A DNA stretch of 64,000 nucleotides from Oleiagrimonas soli (GCF_000761445.1 NZ_KN196470.1:804699-868698); one strand, 5' to 3'. Shown: positions 6,602 through 20,027, counted from the stretch's first letter. Numbers and translations: made by a program. The notes: a model not told the origin generated them from the letters alone.

Positions 6602-9574
6602 GTGGCGTCTCCCAAGGACGCCCCTGACTTCGACGCGGCCCTGGGCTGTCTGCTCCTGCCTGCACTGGAGGGGCTGGCAGTCCAGGCCGCACGAATCCCC
6701 GGATTCGAGCCCGAAGAACAGGAGGCGCTGCACGCCGCCGCGCGCGAGTCGCTGCTGGTCACGCTGCATCGCAAGCTCGGTCGGCTGCTGCTGCTCGAAC
6801 TCAACGCGGCGCGTGAGAACGGCCAGCTGCAGGGCGACGATACCGAAGCGCGCTGGCAGGATTTTCTGCGCAAGGCTTCCCGGATCGAATTTTGGGAAAG
6901 CATGCATGCGCACTACCCGACGCTGCGGCGCCGCCTCGACATCTTGATCGACGGCCGCTGCCAGGCCGCGCTGGAACTGGCGCGTCGCTGGGCGAAGGAT
7001 CGCGACACGCTCGCTCCGCTGTGCGGCAGGCCGGTCGGGCGACTGCGCGAGATCGGCTTCGGCGCTGGCGACACGCATTTGCACGGACGCAGCGTGGTGC
7101 TGTTGCGCTGCGATGGCGGTCGTTTGCTCTACAAACCGCGTTCGCTGCGCATCGATGCGTCGCTGCGCGCCTTCATCGACACCCTGATCGCCCGGCACGA
7201 CGCGCCCAGCAGCATGCGCGTGCCCGAGGTGATCTGCGCCGACGGCTACGGCTGGAGCGCGCACGTCGCGCACCGCTATGCGGAAGGCGATGACGAACTG
7301 CGCGCGTTCTATCGCGGACTCGGTCACTGGCTGGCGGTGATGCGCTTGCTCGGCGGCACCGACATGCACGCCGAAAACATGATCGCCTGCGGACCGAGTC
7401 CGGTGGTGATCGACTGCGAGACCTTGTTCACGCCGCCCGCGCCGGCCCGGGACTCGGGCTTTGGTGCGGCGATGGATCGCGCTGCCGAGCGCATCGCCGG
7501 CACGGCGATGGGCGTGGGCATTCTGCCGGGGCGCGGCGCGGGATTGGGCTGGAAGGGCGTGGATACTTCCGCCGCCGGTTCGCTGCCCGGACAGCAGCCG
7601 CGCATGCAGCAATCGGACATCGTCGACGCCGGCACCGATCGCGCCCGCCTGGGCGAGGTGTGGGTCGATGCGCCGATTGCGCAGAATCATCCCAGTCCGG
7701 AGCCGGCGCTGGCGCAATACTGGCCGCACGTGCTGGACGCCTTCGACGCCATGACCGCCACGCTGCAGCGCCTGGATGGCGCCGCGGCGCTGCAGCCGAT
7801 GCTGCAGGACTTCGCCGCGTGCCGCGTGCGGGTCGTGACGCGGGCGACCGAGGTGTATGCGCAGCTGGCGCGCATGCTGTGGCATCCGGTGTCGTTGCAC
7901 CGCGAAGCGCCCGCGCGCGAGCGCGCACGGGATCTGCTCGCGCGCATGGCGCAGAACGTGTCGAGCGCACCCGGTCAGGCCGACATCATCGAGGCCGAGA
8001 TCGACGATCTTGAAGAGGGCGACATCCCGTACTTCACCACCCGCGTGCGCGACGGCCGAATCGAGGGGCCGCGCGGCACGCGCTGGCGCGACACCGGTCC
8101 GCGCATCGACGCGGCGCTGGCGCACTGGCGCGGGATGGACATGGAGCTGGAGCGGCAAGTCATCCGCTCGGCCCTGGTCAGCGCCTATGTCAACGACGGC
8201 TGGAGTCCTTCGGATACCTCCTTGTGGCCGGCGCGCGAGCAGGTGCGCCATGCCGATCTCGACGCGCGTCGGCGCGCACGGCTGCGCGAGATGATGCAGC
8301 GCCTGCGCACCCACGCCATCGAGGCCGACGACGGCAGCGTGGCGTGGATCGCGCCGACGTTCGATCCGGCCACCGGCTGGTCGGTGCGTCCACTCGGTCC
8401 CGACCTCTACGGCGGCATGTCCGGCATGGCGGTACTCGTGGCCGGTTACCTGCGCGAGATGCGCGCCGGTCGTGTCGACGAGCTGGCGGGCATGGACGAT
8501 CTGCTCGCGCGCGTTCGTCATACGCTCGATCTGGGCGAAGCGCGCAACGCGCGCATGCGTGCGGAGGGCGTGAAGATGCGACCGCCGTCGGTGGGCGCGT
8601 ACTTCGGGCTGGCCTCGCAGGTCTGGGCGCGGTTGCTGCTGCATGCGTGGGGCATGGACGATGCGAGTGCGCTGGAGCGCGCCTGTCGGGTCGCCGACGG
8701 CATGGCCGAGGCGGCCGCCGCGGCACCCGAAGCCCACGATCTGCTCATCGGGCGCGCCGGCGCGATCCCGATCCTGCAGGCGTTGGCGGCGCACAGCGGG
8801 CAGACGCGCTACGCCACGCTCGCGGCGAACATGGGCGATGAACTCTGCGCGCAGGCGCTGCGCGAGGACGGCCGCGCGCACTGGAAGAATCCGAGCTGGC
8901 CCGACGGCATCGGCGGTTTCGCGCACGGCGTGACCGGCGTGGCCTGGGCGCTGGAGCATCTGGCGCGTGCGGGCGGAAACGTCGCGCACCGCGAAACGGC
9001 GCAGGCGGCGTTCGCCTTTGAAGCGCATCTCTACGATGGCGACGAAGGCAACTGGCTCGATCTGCGCATGATCGAGGGTTTCCGCAGCGCCGCGGCGTGG
9101 TGCCACGGCGCCGTCGGCATCGGCCTGGCGCATGCGCATCTCGATCCGTCGTGGCAACGCCCCGAAACGCGCCGCACGTTGCGACGCGCGGCGGCGGCCA
9201 CGTGGCGGCTGGGCATGGGCTGGAACCACTGCCTGTGCCACGGCGACGCCGGTTCGTGGGAGTTGCTGCGCACGGCGATCCGCGCCGGCGAGGGACCGGC
9301 CGGCGTGACGCTGGCCTCACTGGACGCCGCGTTGCTCACCGGCGTCGAGGATCACGGCGTCTCCTGCGGCATGACCCGCGACACGTTCTCGCCGGGGCTG
9401 CTGCCGGGCGAGGGCGGCATGGCGTGGCAACTGCTGCGCATGCATCCGGAGAGCGATCTGCCCTCGTTGCTGCTGCCGGGCGACGGTCTGGAGGCGGCGG
9501 TCTCCGTGGCGGAGCGCACGACGCGGTCCGATGCCGCGATCCGTTCGGCCGTGGCCGAAACGGAAACGCCCTGA
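6602..9574 (+). CDS. lanM1: Class II lanthipeptide synthetase LanM (locus 1)
   Basis: A bifunctional enzyme that phosphorylates and eliminates Ser/Thr in the precursor core, then adds Cys thiols to make (methyl)lanthionine rings. The N-terminal dehydratase domain has YKPR, then D254, H256 and N259 in TDMHAEN and D271/E273 in IDCE, matching residues needed in CylM. A CRVRVVTRATEVY stretch supplies the conserved Arg and Thr. The C-terminal LanC-like cyclase has zinc ligands C834 (WCHG), C879 and H880 (CLCHG). Length is 990 residues, within the family range. The start is a GTG with AAGAGGT just upstream and no alternative ATG nearby. Base composition is like the surrounding chromosome. Confidence 0.93.
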   Translation: MASPKDAPDFDAALGCLLLPALEGLAVQAARIPGFEPEEQEALHAAARESLLVTLHRKLGRLLLLELNAARENGQLQGDDTEARWQDFLRKASRIEFWESMHAHYPTLRRRLDILIDGRCQAALELARRWAKDRDTLAPLCGRPVGRLREIGFGAGDTHLHGRSVVLLRCDGGRLLYKPRSLRIDASLRAFIDTLIARHDAPSSMRVPEVICADGYGWSAHVAHRYAEGDDELRAFYRGLGHWLAVMRLLGGTDMHAENMIACGPSPVVIDCETLFTPPAPARDSGFGAAMDRAAERIAGTAMGVGILPGRGAGLGWKGVDTSAAGSLPGQQPRMQQSDIVDAGTDRARLGEVWVDAPIAQNHPSPEPALAQYWPHVLDAFDAMTATLQRLDGAAALQPMLQDFAACRVRVVTRATEVYAQLARMLWHPVSLHREAPARERARDLLARMAQNVSSAPGQADIIEAEIDDLEEGDIPYFTTRVRDGRIEGPRGTRWRDTGPRIDAALAHWRGMDMELERQVIRSALVSAYVNDGWSPSDTSLWPAREQVRHADLDARRRARLREMMQRLRTHAIEADDGSVAWIAPTFDPATGWSVRPLGPDLYGGMSGMAVLVAGYLREMRAGRVDELAGMDDLLARVRHTLDLGEARNARMRAEGVKMRPPSVGAYFGLASQVWARLLLHAWGMDDASALERACRVADGMAEAAAAAPEAHDLLIGRAGAIPILQALAAHSGQTRYATLAANMGDELCAQALREDGRAHWKNPSWPDGIGGFAHGVTGVAWALEHLARAGGNVAHRETAQAAFAFEAHLYDGDEGNWLDLRMIEGFRSAAAWCHGAVGIGLAHAHLDPSWQRPETRRTLRRAAAATWRLGMGWNHCLCHGDAGSWELLRTAIRAGEGPAGVTLASLDAALLTGVEDHGVSCGMTRDTFSPGLLPGEGGMAWQLLRMHPESDLPSLLLPGDGLEAAVSVAERTTRSDAAIRSAVAETETP

Positions 9575-9597
9575 CGCGGGCAGTGCCGCGTCAGGGC
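9568..9597. terminator. Hairpin between convergent lanM1 and permease genes
   Basis: A perfect 12-bp stem (9568-9579 with 9586-9597) and 6-base loop include the lanM1 stop codon. The next gene converges from the other strand, so the hairpin could serve both. There is no clear U-tract on either side, so it may stabilise 3' ends rather than terminate on its own. Confidence 0.5.
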
Positions 9598-9617
9598 GTC
9601 GTTGAAGCGCAAAACGT

Positions 9618-11288
9618 TCAGTGCAGCCGCGAAACGATGGCTTCGGCTTCGTCTTCCTCCGGCGGCACCAGGATGGCGTCCGGATGCTCGTGCGCCTCGA
9701 TGCGGATGGCCTCGACCGACGGCGTGCGCCAGCCGGACTTCACGCCCCACAGGAAGAAGATCAGTCCGATCACCGCGACCACGGCCAGGTCCCAGCCGTA
9801 CGGAATGTAGTCGAGGCCGCCGAACTTGGCGCTGCCGATGTACGACATCGTGGCCAGCACGATGAGGTAGCAGACCAGCCACCAGGCGCCCTTCATCTGC
9901 CGGCCGAAGTCGTGCCACTGCTGCTTGTGCTGGTAGTACAGGTAGATCGGCAGGGCCACCACGATCAGCAGGATGATCTGTCCGGTCAGCGGCCACTTGG
10001 CCCAGTACAGCAGCTCGGCGGACATGATGAAGGCGATGCCGGCGATGATCGACAGCCCGTGCAGGCGGAACGGCCGCTTCAGTTCCGGTGCGGTGCGGCG
10101 CAGGGTCATCACGCTGACCGGGCCGGTCAGGTAGGAGATGATCGTCGCCACCGAGATCACCGCCGCCAGCGAATCCCAGCCGCGGAAGAAGAACAGGAAC
10201 ACGTAGGCCACGACCAGGTTCAGCCACATCGCCGGGCGCGGCACGCCCCACTTCGGATGGATGCGGCCGAACAGCTTCGGCAGCGTGCCGTTGCGCTCCA
10301 TGCCGTACAGCATGCGCGCGGTGGACGCGGTGTAGGTCATGCCGGTGCCGCTGGGGCTGACGAAGGCGTCGGCGTAGAGCAGGATCGCCAGCCAATTCAG
10401 ATTGACGATGACGGCCAGTTCGGCGAACGGCGAGCTGAAATCGATGCCGTGCCAGCCGGCCTTCGCCAGCATCTGCTGCGGCACCGAGCCGAGATAGGCG
10501 ACCTGCAGCAGCACGTAGACGATGGTCGCCAGCACGATCGCGCCGACGATGGCGAACGGAATGCTGCGCCCGGGATTGCGCGCCTCGCCGGCCAGGTTCA
10601 CCGGACTCTGGAAGCCGTTGAAGCTGAACACGATGCCGGCGGTGGCGACGGCCGTCAGGATGGCCGCGAAGTCGTTGGTGTGCGAACCGCCGTTGATGCC
10701 GACGCTGAAGTTCTCGTGATGGAAGCCGCTGGCGATTAGGCCGATGCCGGTGACGGCGGGAATGATCAGCTTGACGATGGTGATGGCGCTGTTGGAGCGC
10801 GCGAACAGCTTCACGCTCCAGAAGTTCAGCAGGAAGTACATCAGCACCAGCAGCGCGGCCAGGGACAGGCCCAGGTGGCTTAGTTCGCCGTGCTGGCCGG
10901 GCACCTCGTGATAGAGGTTTTGCGCCCATTCCCATTTCCAGCCGGCCATGTACTGGATCGAGGCTTCGGCTTCGACCGGAATCACCGAGACGATTGCGAT
11001 CCAGTTCGACCACGCGGCGATGAAGCCGACCAGCGAACCGTGCGAGTAGTGACCGTAGCGCACCATGCCGCCGGTCTCGGGGAACATCGCGCCCAGTTCG
11101 GCGTAGGTCAGTGCGATGCTCATGATGATGGCGGCGCCCAGCAGCCAGGCCCAGATGGCGCCGGGTCCGGCCAGCTTGGCGGCATTCCAGGCACCGAACA
11201 GCCAGCCGGAGCCGATGATCGAGCCCAGGCCGGTGAACATCAGCGCCCACGGGCCGACGTCGCGGCGGATCGAGGTGTCTTGGGTCAT
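9618..11288 (-). CDS. APC-superfamily amino-acid permease
   Basis: A polytopic inner-membrane amino-acid:proton symporter of 556 residues with about 12-14 hydrophobic segments. The first helix has the APC glycine motif GLGSIIGSGW. The second block, GAMFPETGGMVRYG, and the helix 6-8 region (FSFNGFQSPVNLAGEARNPG) are typical of the family. The overall pattern is close to the YveA/aspartate-proton symporter branch, but the substrate is inferred only. The ATG at 11288 has AAGGAA upstream. The C-terminal tail after the last helix is acidic. It lies next to the lanthipeptide locus but converges on it and has no C39 peptidase or ABC domain, so it is not a LanT. Confidence 0.87.
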   Translation of the reverse strand: MTQDTSIRRDVGPWALMFTGLGSIIGSGWLFGAWNAAKLAGPGAIWAWLLGAAIIMSIALTYAELGAMFPETGGMVRYGHYSHGSLVGFIAAWSNWIAIVSVIPVEAEASIQYMAGWKWEWAQNLYHEVPGQHGELSHLGLSLAALLVLMYFLLNFWSVKLFARSNSAITIVKLIIPAVTGIGLIASGFHHENFSVGINGGSHTNDFAAILTAVATAGIVFSFNGFQSPVNLAGEARNPGRSIPFAIVGAIVLATIVYVLLQVAYLGSVPQQMLAKAGWHGIDFSSPFAELAVIVNLNWLAILLYADAFVSPSGTGMTYTASTARMLYGMERNGTLPKLFGRIHPKWGVPRPAMWLNLVVAYVFLFFFRGWDSLAAVISVATIISYLTGPVSVMTLRRTAPELKRPFRLHGLSIIAGIAFIMSAELLYWAKWPLTGQIILLIVVALPIYLYYQHKQQWHDFGRQMKGAWWLVCYLIVLATMSYIGSAKFGGLDYIPYGWDLAVVAVIGLIFFLWGVKSGWRTPSVEAIRIEAHEHPDAILVPPEEDEAEAIVSRLH

Positions 11289-11511
11289 GTAGATTCCTTG
11301 GTTCCGGTCGCCGGGCAAATCGGCGGGCACAAATCAGCCCATTGTTTCAGAGCCGACGACGACTGTCCCGTGCCGCAGGTCATATCGATCCGATGCCTTG
11401 GCGGATATGCGAAGCCGGTCCGCATCGTGCACAATCTTCGCAGGGCGACAGTACTGGGAACGGATACCGTCACTTCGCCGACCTCACATCGGCGAGACGG
11501 GAGACCTGAAC

Positions 11512-14439
<2,928 letters not shown>

Positions 14440-14559
14440 CGGTTCGCCGGCTTCGCCCGCGACGGCCTCATGCTGTCGTCGAGGATGCGAAGCTGGCGGG
14501 CGGGGATTCGGTTTGGCCTGCATCGCGGTTGCGCGAGGCAGGCGTTCCGCCTTCGCGGG

Positions 14560-15942
<1,383 letters not shown>

Positions 15943-15964
15943 GGGTGCAGTCCGGCGGGTTCGC

Positions 15965-15970
15965 TAAAAT
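15965..15970 (+). promoter_or_regulatory. Possible -10 box for the glutaredoxin-like gene
   Basis: TAAAAT lies 30 bases before the ATG in the short divergent region. No good -35 is visible at the right distance, so the assignment is weak. Confidence 0.3.
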
Positions 15971-15999
15971 AGGGATTGTACGAGCAGCACCGGCCCCGA

Positions 16000-16242
16000 A
16001 TGAACCGTTTGCCCGAACTGATTCTCTTCCAGCGCGACGATTGCCATCTCTGCGACCAGGCGCTGGAGGTGATGGCGGCGGCGCGCGCGCCGGATTTCGT
16101 CAGCTTGTGGGTGGACGACGACGCGGCGCTGGAAGCCCGTTACGGCACGCGCGTGCCCGTGCTGCGGCACGCCGTCAGCGGCCGCGAGCTGGATTGGCCG
16201 TTCGACGCCGCAGCGGTCGAGGCGCTGGTCGCCGGAGGCTGA
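16000..16242 (+). CDS. Small glutaredoxin/thioredoxin-like protein (DUF836 type)
   Basis: An 80-residue single-domain thioredoxin-fold protein. The N-terminal strand LILFQRDDCHLCDQALE carries a CHLC redox pair at residues 15-18. The cis-proline is in the RVPVLRH loop, and the C-terminal helix follows WPFDAAAVEAL. The family is usually annotated as glutaredoxin family protein or DUF836, with no defined substrate. There is no signal peptide, so it should be cytoplasmic. It stands alone between sdaA and a repeat-rich region. Confidence 0.85.
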   Translation: MNRLPELILFQRDDCHLCDQALEVMAAARAPDFVSLWVDDDAALEARYGTRVPVLRHAVSGRELDWPFDAAAVEALVAGG

Positions 16243-16367
16243 ACGGCGGCGGTTCCACCGCGCATCGCCATCGCGCTTTGCACAAACATTGGGCGGATTC
16301 CGTCCGCCGCGATCGCGTTGCCGGATGCAGGCCTTGAGCGGTCTCTCCTGTGTGGCCACTCAAGGCG

Positions 16368-16395
16368 CTGGGTCCCGGCTTGCGCCGGGATGACG
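16368..16395. repeat. Hairpin interspersed repeat, copy a
   Basis: CCCGGC (16374-16379) and GCCGGG (16384-16389) form a stem around a 4-base loop, flanked by CTGGGT and ATGACGA. The same unit recurs at about 16571, 16778 and 50113, with the form GTCAT-CCGGC-GCA-GCCGG-CCAG. It behaves like a REP-type palindromic element. Confidence 0.7.
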
Positions 16396-16722
16396 ACCGA
16401 AGGAAGTGCCCATGGTGCGACCGAAGGGAGTGCCTGTGGTGCGGCCGAAGGGAGTGCCCGTGGTGCGACCGAAGGAAGTGCCCGTGGTGCGGCCGAGAGA
16501 CATGCCTGTAGTGCGGCCGAGGGGCGTGCCGTGGGCGACCGAAGGAATTACCGATAGTGTGATCGAAGGTCATGCCTCTGACCGGCGCAGGCCGGGATCC
16601 AGCGTCTGATGACCCGTGGGAATGCTTTGGTGCGACCGAAGGAAGTGCCCGTGGTGCGACCGAAGGAAGTGCCTGTGGTGCGGTCGAAGAAAGTACCTGC
16701 GGGGCGACCGAAGGGCGCGCTC
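16391..16722. repeat. 24-bp tandem repeat array (minisatellite), about 12 copies in two blocks
   Basis: A 24-base unit containing GTGCGACCGAAGGAAGTGCC repeats with few changes. Copies begin near 16391, 16412, 16436, 16460, 16484, 16508, 16532 and 16554 in the first block. Later copies begin near 16629, 16651, 16675 and 16699 in the second. The two blocks are separated by a hairpin repeat. Because 24 is a multiple of three, several frames stay open and would read as 8-residue repeats, but none has a convincing ribosome-binding site. The stretch 16243-16932 holds no recognisable gene apart from these repeats. The identity between copies suggests recent expansion. Confidence 0.88.
16571..16608. 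repeat. Hairpin interspersed repeat, copy b
   Basis: CCGGC (16582-16586) and GCCGG (16591-16595) around a GCA-type loop, followed by GATCCAGCGTCTG. It separates the two blocks of the 24-bp array and belongs to the same family as the copies at 16368, 16778 and 50113. Confidence 0.65.
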
Positions 16723-16777
16723 GCCAAGGTCCGAGAACGAGCGGACCCAAGAGGTTTCCGAGGGTCCTCACATGGGA

Positions 16778-16808
16778 TCGTCATGCCGGCGCAGGCCGGC
16801 ATCCGGCG
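16778..16808. repeat. Hairpin interspersed repeat, copy c
   Basis: GTCAT followed by GCCGGC (16785-16790), GCAG and GCCGGC (16795-16800), then ATCCGGCGTCTTGG. The flanks match the other copies, which marks this as a repeat family and not an isolated hairpin. Confidence 0.65.
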
Positions 16809-16932
16809 TCTTGGTGCAGCGCGTGGCAGCGGGCGGAGTCCGCGCTGCGCCGTAGCGAGGCCCGGCGCGCCGTATGTGCGGGGGCGGGCATCTGTCTTGC
16901 GCAAAGGCGGCCCGGCAAAGCGAAGGCCCGGT

Positions 16933-18294
16933 CTACGTGCGGTTCCGCGTTTTCAGGCGCTGGAGGATTTCCTCGCGCGCCTCGCGCAGGATCGAGTCGC
17001 GGTCCAGGTCGCGCACGATGTCGGCGACGGCGCGCTTGGCGCCCTGTTCGCCCCAGCTTTTGCCGTGGATGAGGTACTGCTCCGCGACGCGGCCGATCAG
17101 CACCGTGGCGTACCAGGCCAGCGCGCCCTGCGCGGCGGCCGTGACCACGGTCGACAGGCCGGCGCTCAGTCCCTTCAGCGCCGAAGACACCAGTTGCACG
17201 CCCCAGATCGCGCCCATCAGCGCCGCCAACTGTGCGCAGATGGTGGCGACCAGGCGGCCCGATTCGCGCCGCGTCAGCGGCAGCCCGTAGACGCGCGAGA
17301 GTTGCACCACCATCGCCGCGTCGAGGCCGGCCGCGGCCAGCAGATCGGCGACCGGGATCGGGTTCAGCGCCACCGCCACGCCCTTGGCGATGCAGTATTG
17401 ACGGATCACGCGCGTTGCCAGTGCGCGGCGCGTCTCGGCGATGCGCGCGGTGAGCTGGTCGCTGAGGCGACCGGCGAACAGGCCGGCGTTGATCGCCGAC
17501 AGCGTCTTGCCCTCGCGTTCGGCAATCGCCAGCAGGCGTTCGCGTAGCGCGGCGATTTGCGGCGGACGGGGCTGTTCGGAGACGTGTTCGCGGCCTGCGG
17601 CGTCGGTCTCGACGATGCGCTGCGGCGCGGGCAGCGCGGCGACCGGGATCACGTCCTCGGCGCGCACCAGCTTTTCCGTCTTGGCGCGCAGATGCGCCAG
17701 CAGGGTCTGTTGTTCGTCGTCGCCGTAGCGGTCGATCTTGTTCAGCGCCAGCAGCAGCGGGCGCTGGGTGCCGGCCAGCAGTTTCAGGGCGTCGAGTTCG
17801 TCGCGGGTGAGGTCGGCGTCGGCGACGAACACCACCAGATCGCTGACCTCGGCCACGTCGAAGGCCAGGCGCTCGCGCGCCTCGCCATCCAGTTCGTTGA
17901 TGCCGGGGGTGTCGATCAGCACCAGTCCCGGCGCCGCGGCCTCGTCGAGCGGCGCGTGCGCGGCCTGGGTGGTGGTGCCATGCAGGACGCCGACGCGGAA
18001 GGCTTCATGGCCGAGCAGGGCGTTGCCCAGCGCCGACTTGCCGGCGGAGACGCGACCGAACACGGCGACGTGCAGTTCGCCGCGTTCGAGTTTGTCGAGC
18101 ATGCGTTCGACGCGATCGAAATCGTGCGCCAACTCGCTGCGCACGGCTTCGGGCACGGCGCGATCGTCGAGCAGTGCGCGCAGGCTGTCGGCGACGCGGG
18201 CGTCGGCCGACACGGCTCTGGGCGCGGGGACTTGCGGCGCATCCGCGCGATCCGCGCCGCGCAGCAGACGCCGCAGCCGCTCGGTCAGCTTCAA
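16933..18294 (-). CDS. DUF697-type membrane GTPase (GTPase 1)
   Basis: A 453-residue GTPase with a C-terminal DUF697 region. G1 is GRVSAGKS at 80-87, G2 includes the GTTTQ stretch, G3 is DTPG and G4 is NKID. The C-terminal part has the LNPIPVADLLAAAGLDAAMV block and two or three hydrophobic helices typical of DUF697, suggesting membrane attachment. I chose the TTG at 18294, which overlaps the upstream yceI stop as TTGA. The next in-frame ATG would start only just before the P-loop. No strong Shine-Dalgarno is visible, in keeping with coupling. It is the last gene of a five-gene operon with a second GTPase at its head. Function is unknown. Confidence 0.82.
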   Translation of the reverse strand: MKLTERLRRLLRGADRADAPQVPAPRAVSADARVADSLRALLDDRAVPEAVRSELAHDFDRVERMLDKLERGELHVAVFGRVSAGKSALGNALLGHEAFRVGVLHGTTTQAAHAPLDEAAAPGLVLIDTPGINELDGEARERLAFDVAEVSDLVVFVADADLTRDELDALKLLAGTQRPLLLALNKIDRYGDDEQQTLLAHLRAKTEKLVRAEDVIPVAALPAPQRIVETDAAGREHVSEQPRPPQIAALRERLLAIAEREGKTLSAINAGLFAGRLSDQLTARIAETRRALATRVIRQYCIAKGVAVALNPIPVADLLAAAGLDAAMVVQLSRVYGLPLTRRESGRLVATICAQLAALMGAIWGVQLVSSALKGLSAGLSTVVTAAAQGALAWYATVLIGRVAEQYLIHGKSWGEQGAKRAVADIVRDLDRDSILREAREEILQRLKTRNRT

Positions 18295-18839
18295 GAGCCG
18301 GCGTGCAGCAGCAGGTGGGCGTGGACCGGAATCGACTTGCTCACCGCGTCCCAGTCGGCGCTGTCGCCGAGCTTGAAGTCGAGACGGTTCAGCGTGGTAT
18401 CCACGTCCAGCGTGGCGTTCTGGCCGTCGGGCGCGAAGCTGACTTTCAGCGTGACCGGCTTCTTGACGCCGTGCAGGTCCAGGGTGCCGTCGGCGGTGAC
18501 GCTGCCGTCGGCGGCGCGATGGAACGCGGTGGTGACGAAGTGCGCGGTGGCGAAGTTGCCGGTATCGAAGAAATCGCTGCCGGTCAGCGTTTCGTCGCGC
18601 TCGCTGCTCTGGGTGTCGACGCTGGCCAGCTTCACGGTGACGTCGAACTTCGCGGCGTCCAGGTGCTGCGGGTCGTAGCGGATGGCGGCGTCGAACTGCT
18701 TGAACACGCCATGGAAGGCATCGCCCTGGTAGCTGCCGGAGAATCCGAGGGTGCTCTTGGCGGCGTCGACCTTCCAGTCGGCGGCGTGCGCGGCCAGCGG
18801 CAGAGTAGCGAGCAGGAGCAGGGGAAGAAGTCGTTTCAT
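18291..18839 (-). CDS. yceI: YceI-like periplasmic protein (second copy in operon)
   Basis: A 182-residue secreted lipocalin-like beta-barrel. YceI proteins bind isoprenoid-type lipids in their cavity, but the physiological role is poorly defined. The signal peptide is residues 1-19, ending AAHAA. The mature part has the WKVDAAKSTLGFSGSY start and DLHGVKKPVTLKV block of the family. The ATG has AAGGAAA upstream and overlaps the stop of the cytochrome b561 gene as ATGA. The pairing with a b561 gene mirrors E. coli yceJ-yceI. Confidence 0.92.
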   Translation of the reverse strand: MKRLLPLLLLATLPLAAHAADWKVDAAKSTLGFSGSYQGDAFHGVFKQFDAAIRYDPQHLDAAKFDVTVKLASVDTQSSERDETLTGSDFFDTGNFATAHFVTTAFHRAADGSVTADGTLDLHGVKKPVTLKVSFAPDGQNATLDVDTTLNRLDFKLGDSADWDAVSKSIPVHAHLLLHAGS

Positions 18840-19411
18840 GGGTTCGATTTCCTTGATGCGCGACGTCCCCAGGGCAGCATGCGGCGCAGGGTGTCGTCGC
18901 GGTCGATGACATGGTGCTTGATGGCGGCAGCGGCGTGCAGTACGGCCAGCGCGATGAGTGCCCAGAACAGCATTTCGTGCAGTTCCTCGAACAGATCGCG
19001 CAGGTGCGGCGCGGCGCCGCCGGTCAGGCTCGGCATGCGCAGCACGCCCCACCAGAACAGCGGCCGCAGGCCGGTGGCCGAGTCGAACAGCCAGCCCGAC
19101 AGCGGCACCGCGAACAGCAGCACGTACAGCGCCCAGTGCATGATTTCCGCGCCCAGATGCTGCCAGCGCGGCATCGGCAGCGGTTTCGGACGGCGGTCGA
19201 ATACGCGCCAGAGCAGGCGCAGCACGGCCAGCGCGAGGATCGTCAATCCGATCGACTTGTGCAGGTTGTAGATCGCGAACACGCTGGGACGCTTGGGCAG
19301 TTCGACCATGACCAGACCGAGCGCGCCCTGGCCCAGGATCAGCAGCACGATCAACCAGTGGAACAGCTGCGGCACGGCGCCCCAGCGGTCGGATTCATTG
19401 CGTATCGGCAC
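18836..19411 (-). CDS. Cytochrome b561 family protein
   Basis: A 191-residue four-helix membrane haem protein of the prokaryotic b561/YceJ type. Likely haem ligands are H18 in LFHWLIVLL, a histidine in NLHKSIG, and histidines in the third and fourth helices (MHWALY, ELHEMLFW, LHAAAAIKHH). It probably transfers electrons between a quinol and a periplasmic partner. The start is a GTG that lies 17 bases inside the upstream yceI gene. It is flanked on both sides by yceI-type genes, which suggests a membrane redox or lipid function with those periplasmic proteins. Confidence 0.92.
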   Translation of the reverse strand: MPIRNESDRWGAVPQLFHWLIVLLILGQGALGLVMVELPKRPSVFAIYNLHKSIGLTILALAVLRLLWRVFDRRPKPLPMPRWQHLGAEIMHWALYVLLFAVPLSGWLFDSATGLRPLFWWGVLRMPSLTGGAAPHLRDLFEELHEMLFWALIALAVLHAAAAIKHHVIDRDDTLRRMLPWGRRASRKSNP

Positions 19412-20027
19412 GGGCGGTCGTCTCCTGGGTGTACTGGCGACGCGCGTCGTCGTCGCGTAGCGCTTCGATCTCCAGCCGCACGGTGACGGTGCGGCCGATC
19501 GAGCCGGGATTGCGGGTGATGCCGAAGGCGTTGCGGTCCAGCTGCGCGCTGCCGGAGAAGCCGGCCACGGTCTTCATCTCGAAGATGGTCCGGCCGATCC
19601 GGTTCAGGCGGACCTGAATCTGCACCGGTCGGGTCACGCCGCGCAGCGTCAGCTTGCCGTCGATCGTGCCAATGTCGTCGCCGGTCTTGCGCACCGAGGT
19701 GCTGACGAAATGCGCAGTCGGATGCGCCTTGGCGTCGAGCAGGCTGCGCTCGCGCACGGTGCGGCTCCATCCGGCATCGCCCATGTCGACGCTGCCGACG
19801 TCGATGTCCAGCTCGGTCTGCGCCGTGGACCAGTCGTCGGGGTCGAAGCGCAGCCAGCCGCGGGCGATGTGCAGCCGTCCCAGGGCATGCGAATAACCGT
19901 TGTGGCTGATGCTGAACAGAATCTGCGAATGCACTGGATCGAAACGATACAAGTGCGACGCGGCCTGCGCGCCGATCGGGGTCAGCGCGAGCAGCAGGAC
20001 ACAGGCGAGGCGGCGACGGATCGACAT
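19395..20027 (-). CDS. YceI-like periplasmic protein (first copy in operon)
   Basis: A 210-residue YceI-family protein with a signal peptide ending in GAQA at about residue 22. The mature part has YRFDPVHSQILFSISHNGYS, the LRFDPDDW stretch and TLRGVTRPVQIQV. It is clearly diverged from the second YceI in the operon. The ATG at 20027 places the signal peptide at the normal position. An in-frame ATG at 20093 overlaps the GTPase 2 stop as ATGA and would add 22 residues before the signal, so translation may begin there. Its end overlaps the b561 start by 17 bases. Confidence 0.88.
   Translation of the reverse strand: MSIRRRLACVLLLALTPIGAQAASHLYRFDPVHSQILFSISHNGYSHALGRLHIARGWLRFDPDDWSTAQTELDIDVGSVDMGDAGWSRTVRERSLLDAKAHPTAHFVSTSVRKTGDDIGTIDGKLTLRGVTRPVQIQVRLNRIGRTIFEMKTVAGFSGSAQLDRNAFGITRNPGSIGRTVTVRLEIEALRDDDARRQYTQETTARADTQ

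Noticed and set aside
9618-11288. The permease next to locus 1 as the lanthipeptide exporter
   Set aside because: It has the APC amino-acid-permease fold with no ATPase or C39 peptidase domain, and it is convergent with the LanM gene.
11475-11495. The 5' hairpin of the diguanylate cyclase gene as a c-di-GMP riboswitch
   Set aside because: Only a 7-bp stem is visible; the conserved GEMM motifs are missing.
16390-16609. Forward frames across the 24-bp repeats that would encode 8-residue repeat proteins
   Set aside because: Open only because the period is a multiple of three. There is no ribosome-binding site and no domain, and several frames are equally open.
16391-16722. CRISPR array
   Set aside because: The units abut directly with no variable spacers, and no cas genes are present.
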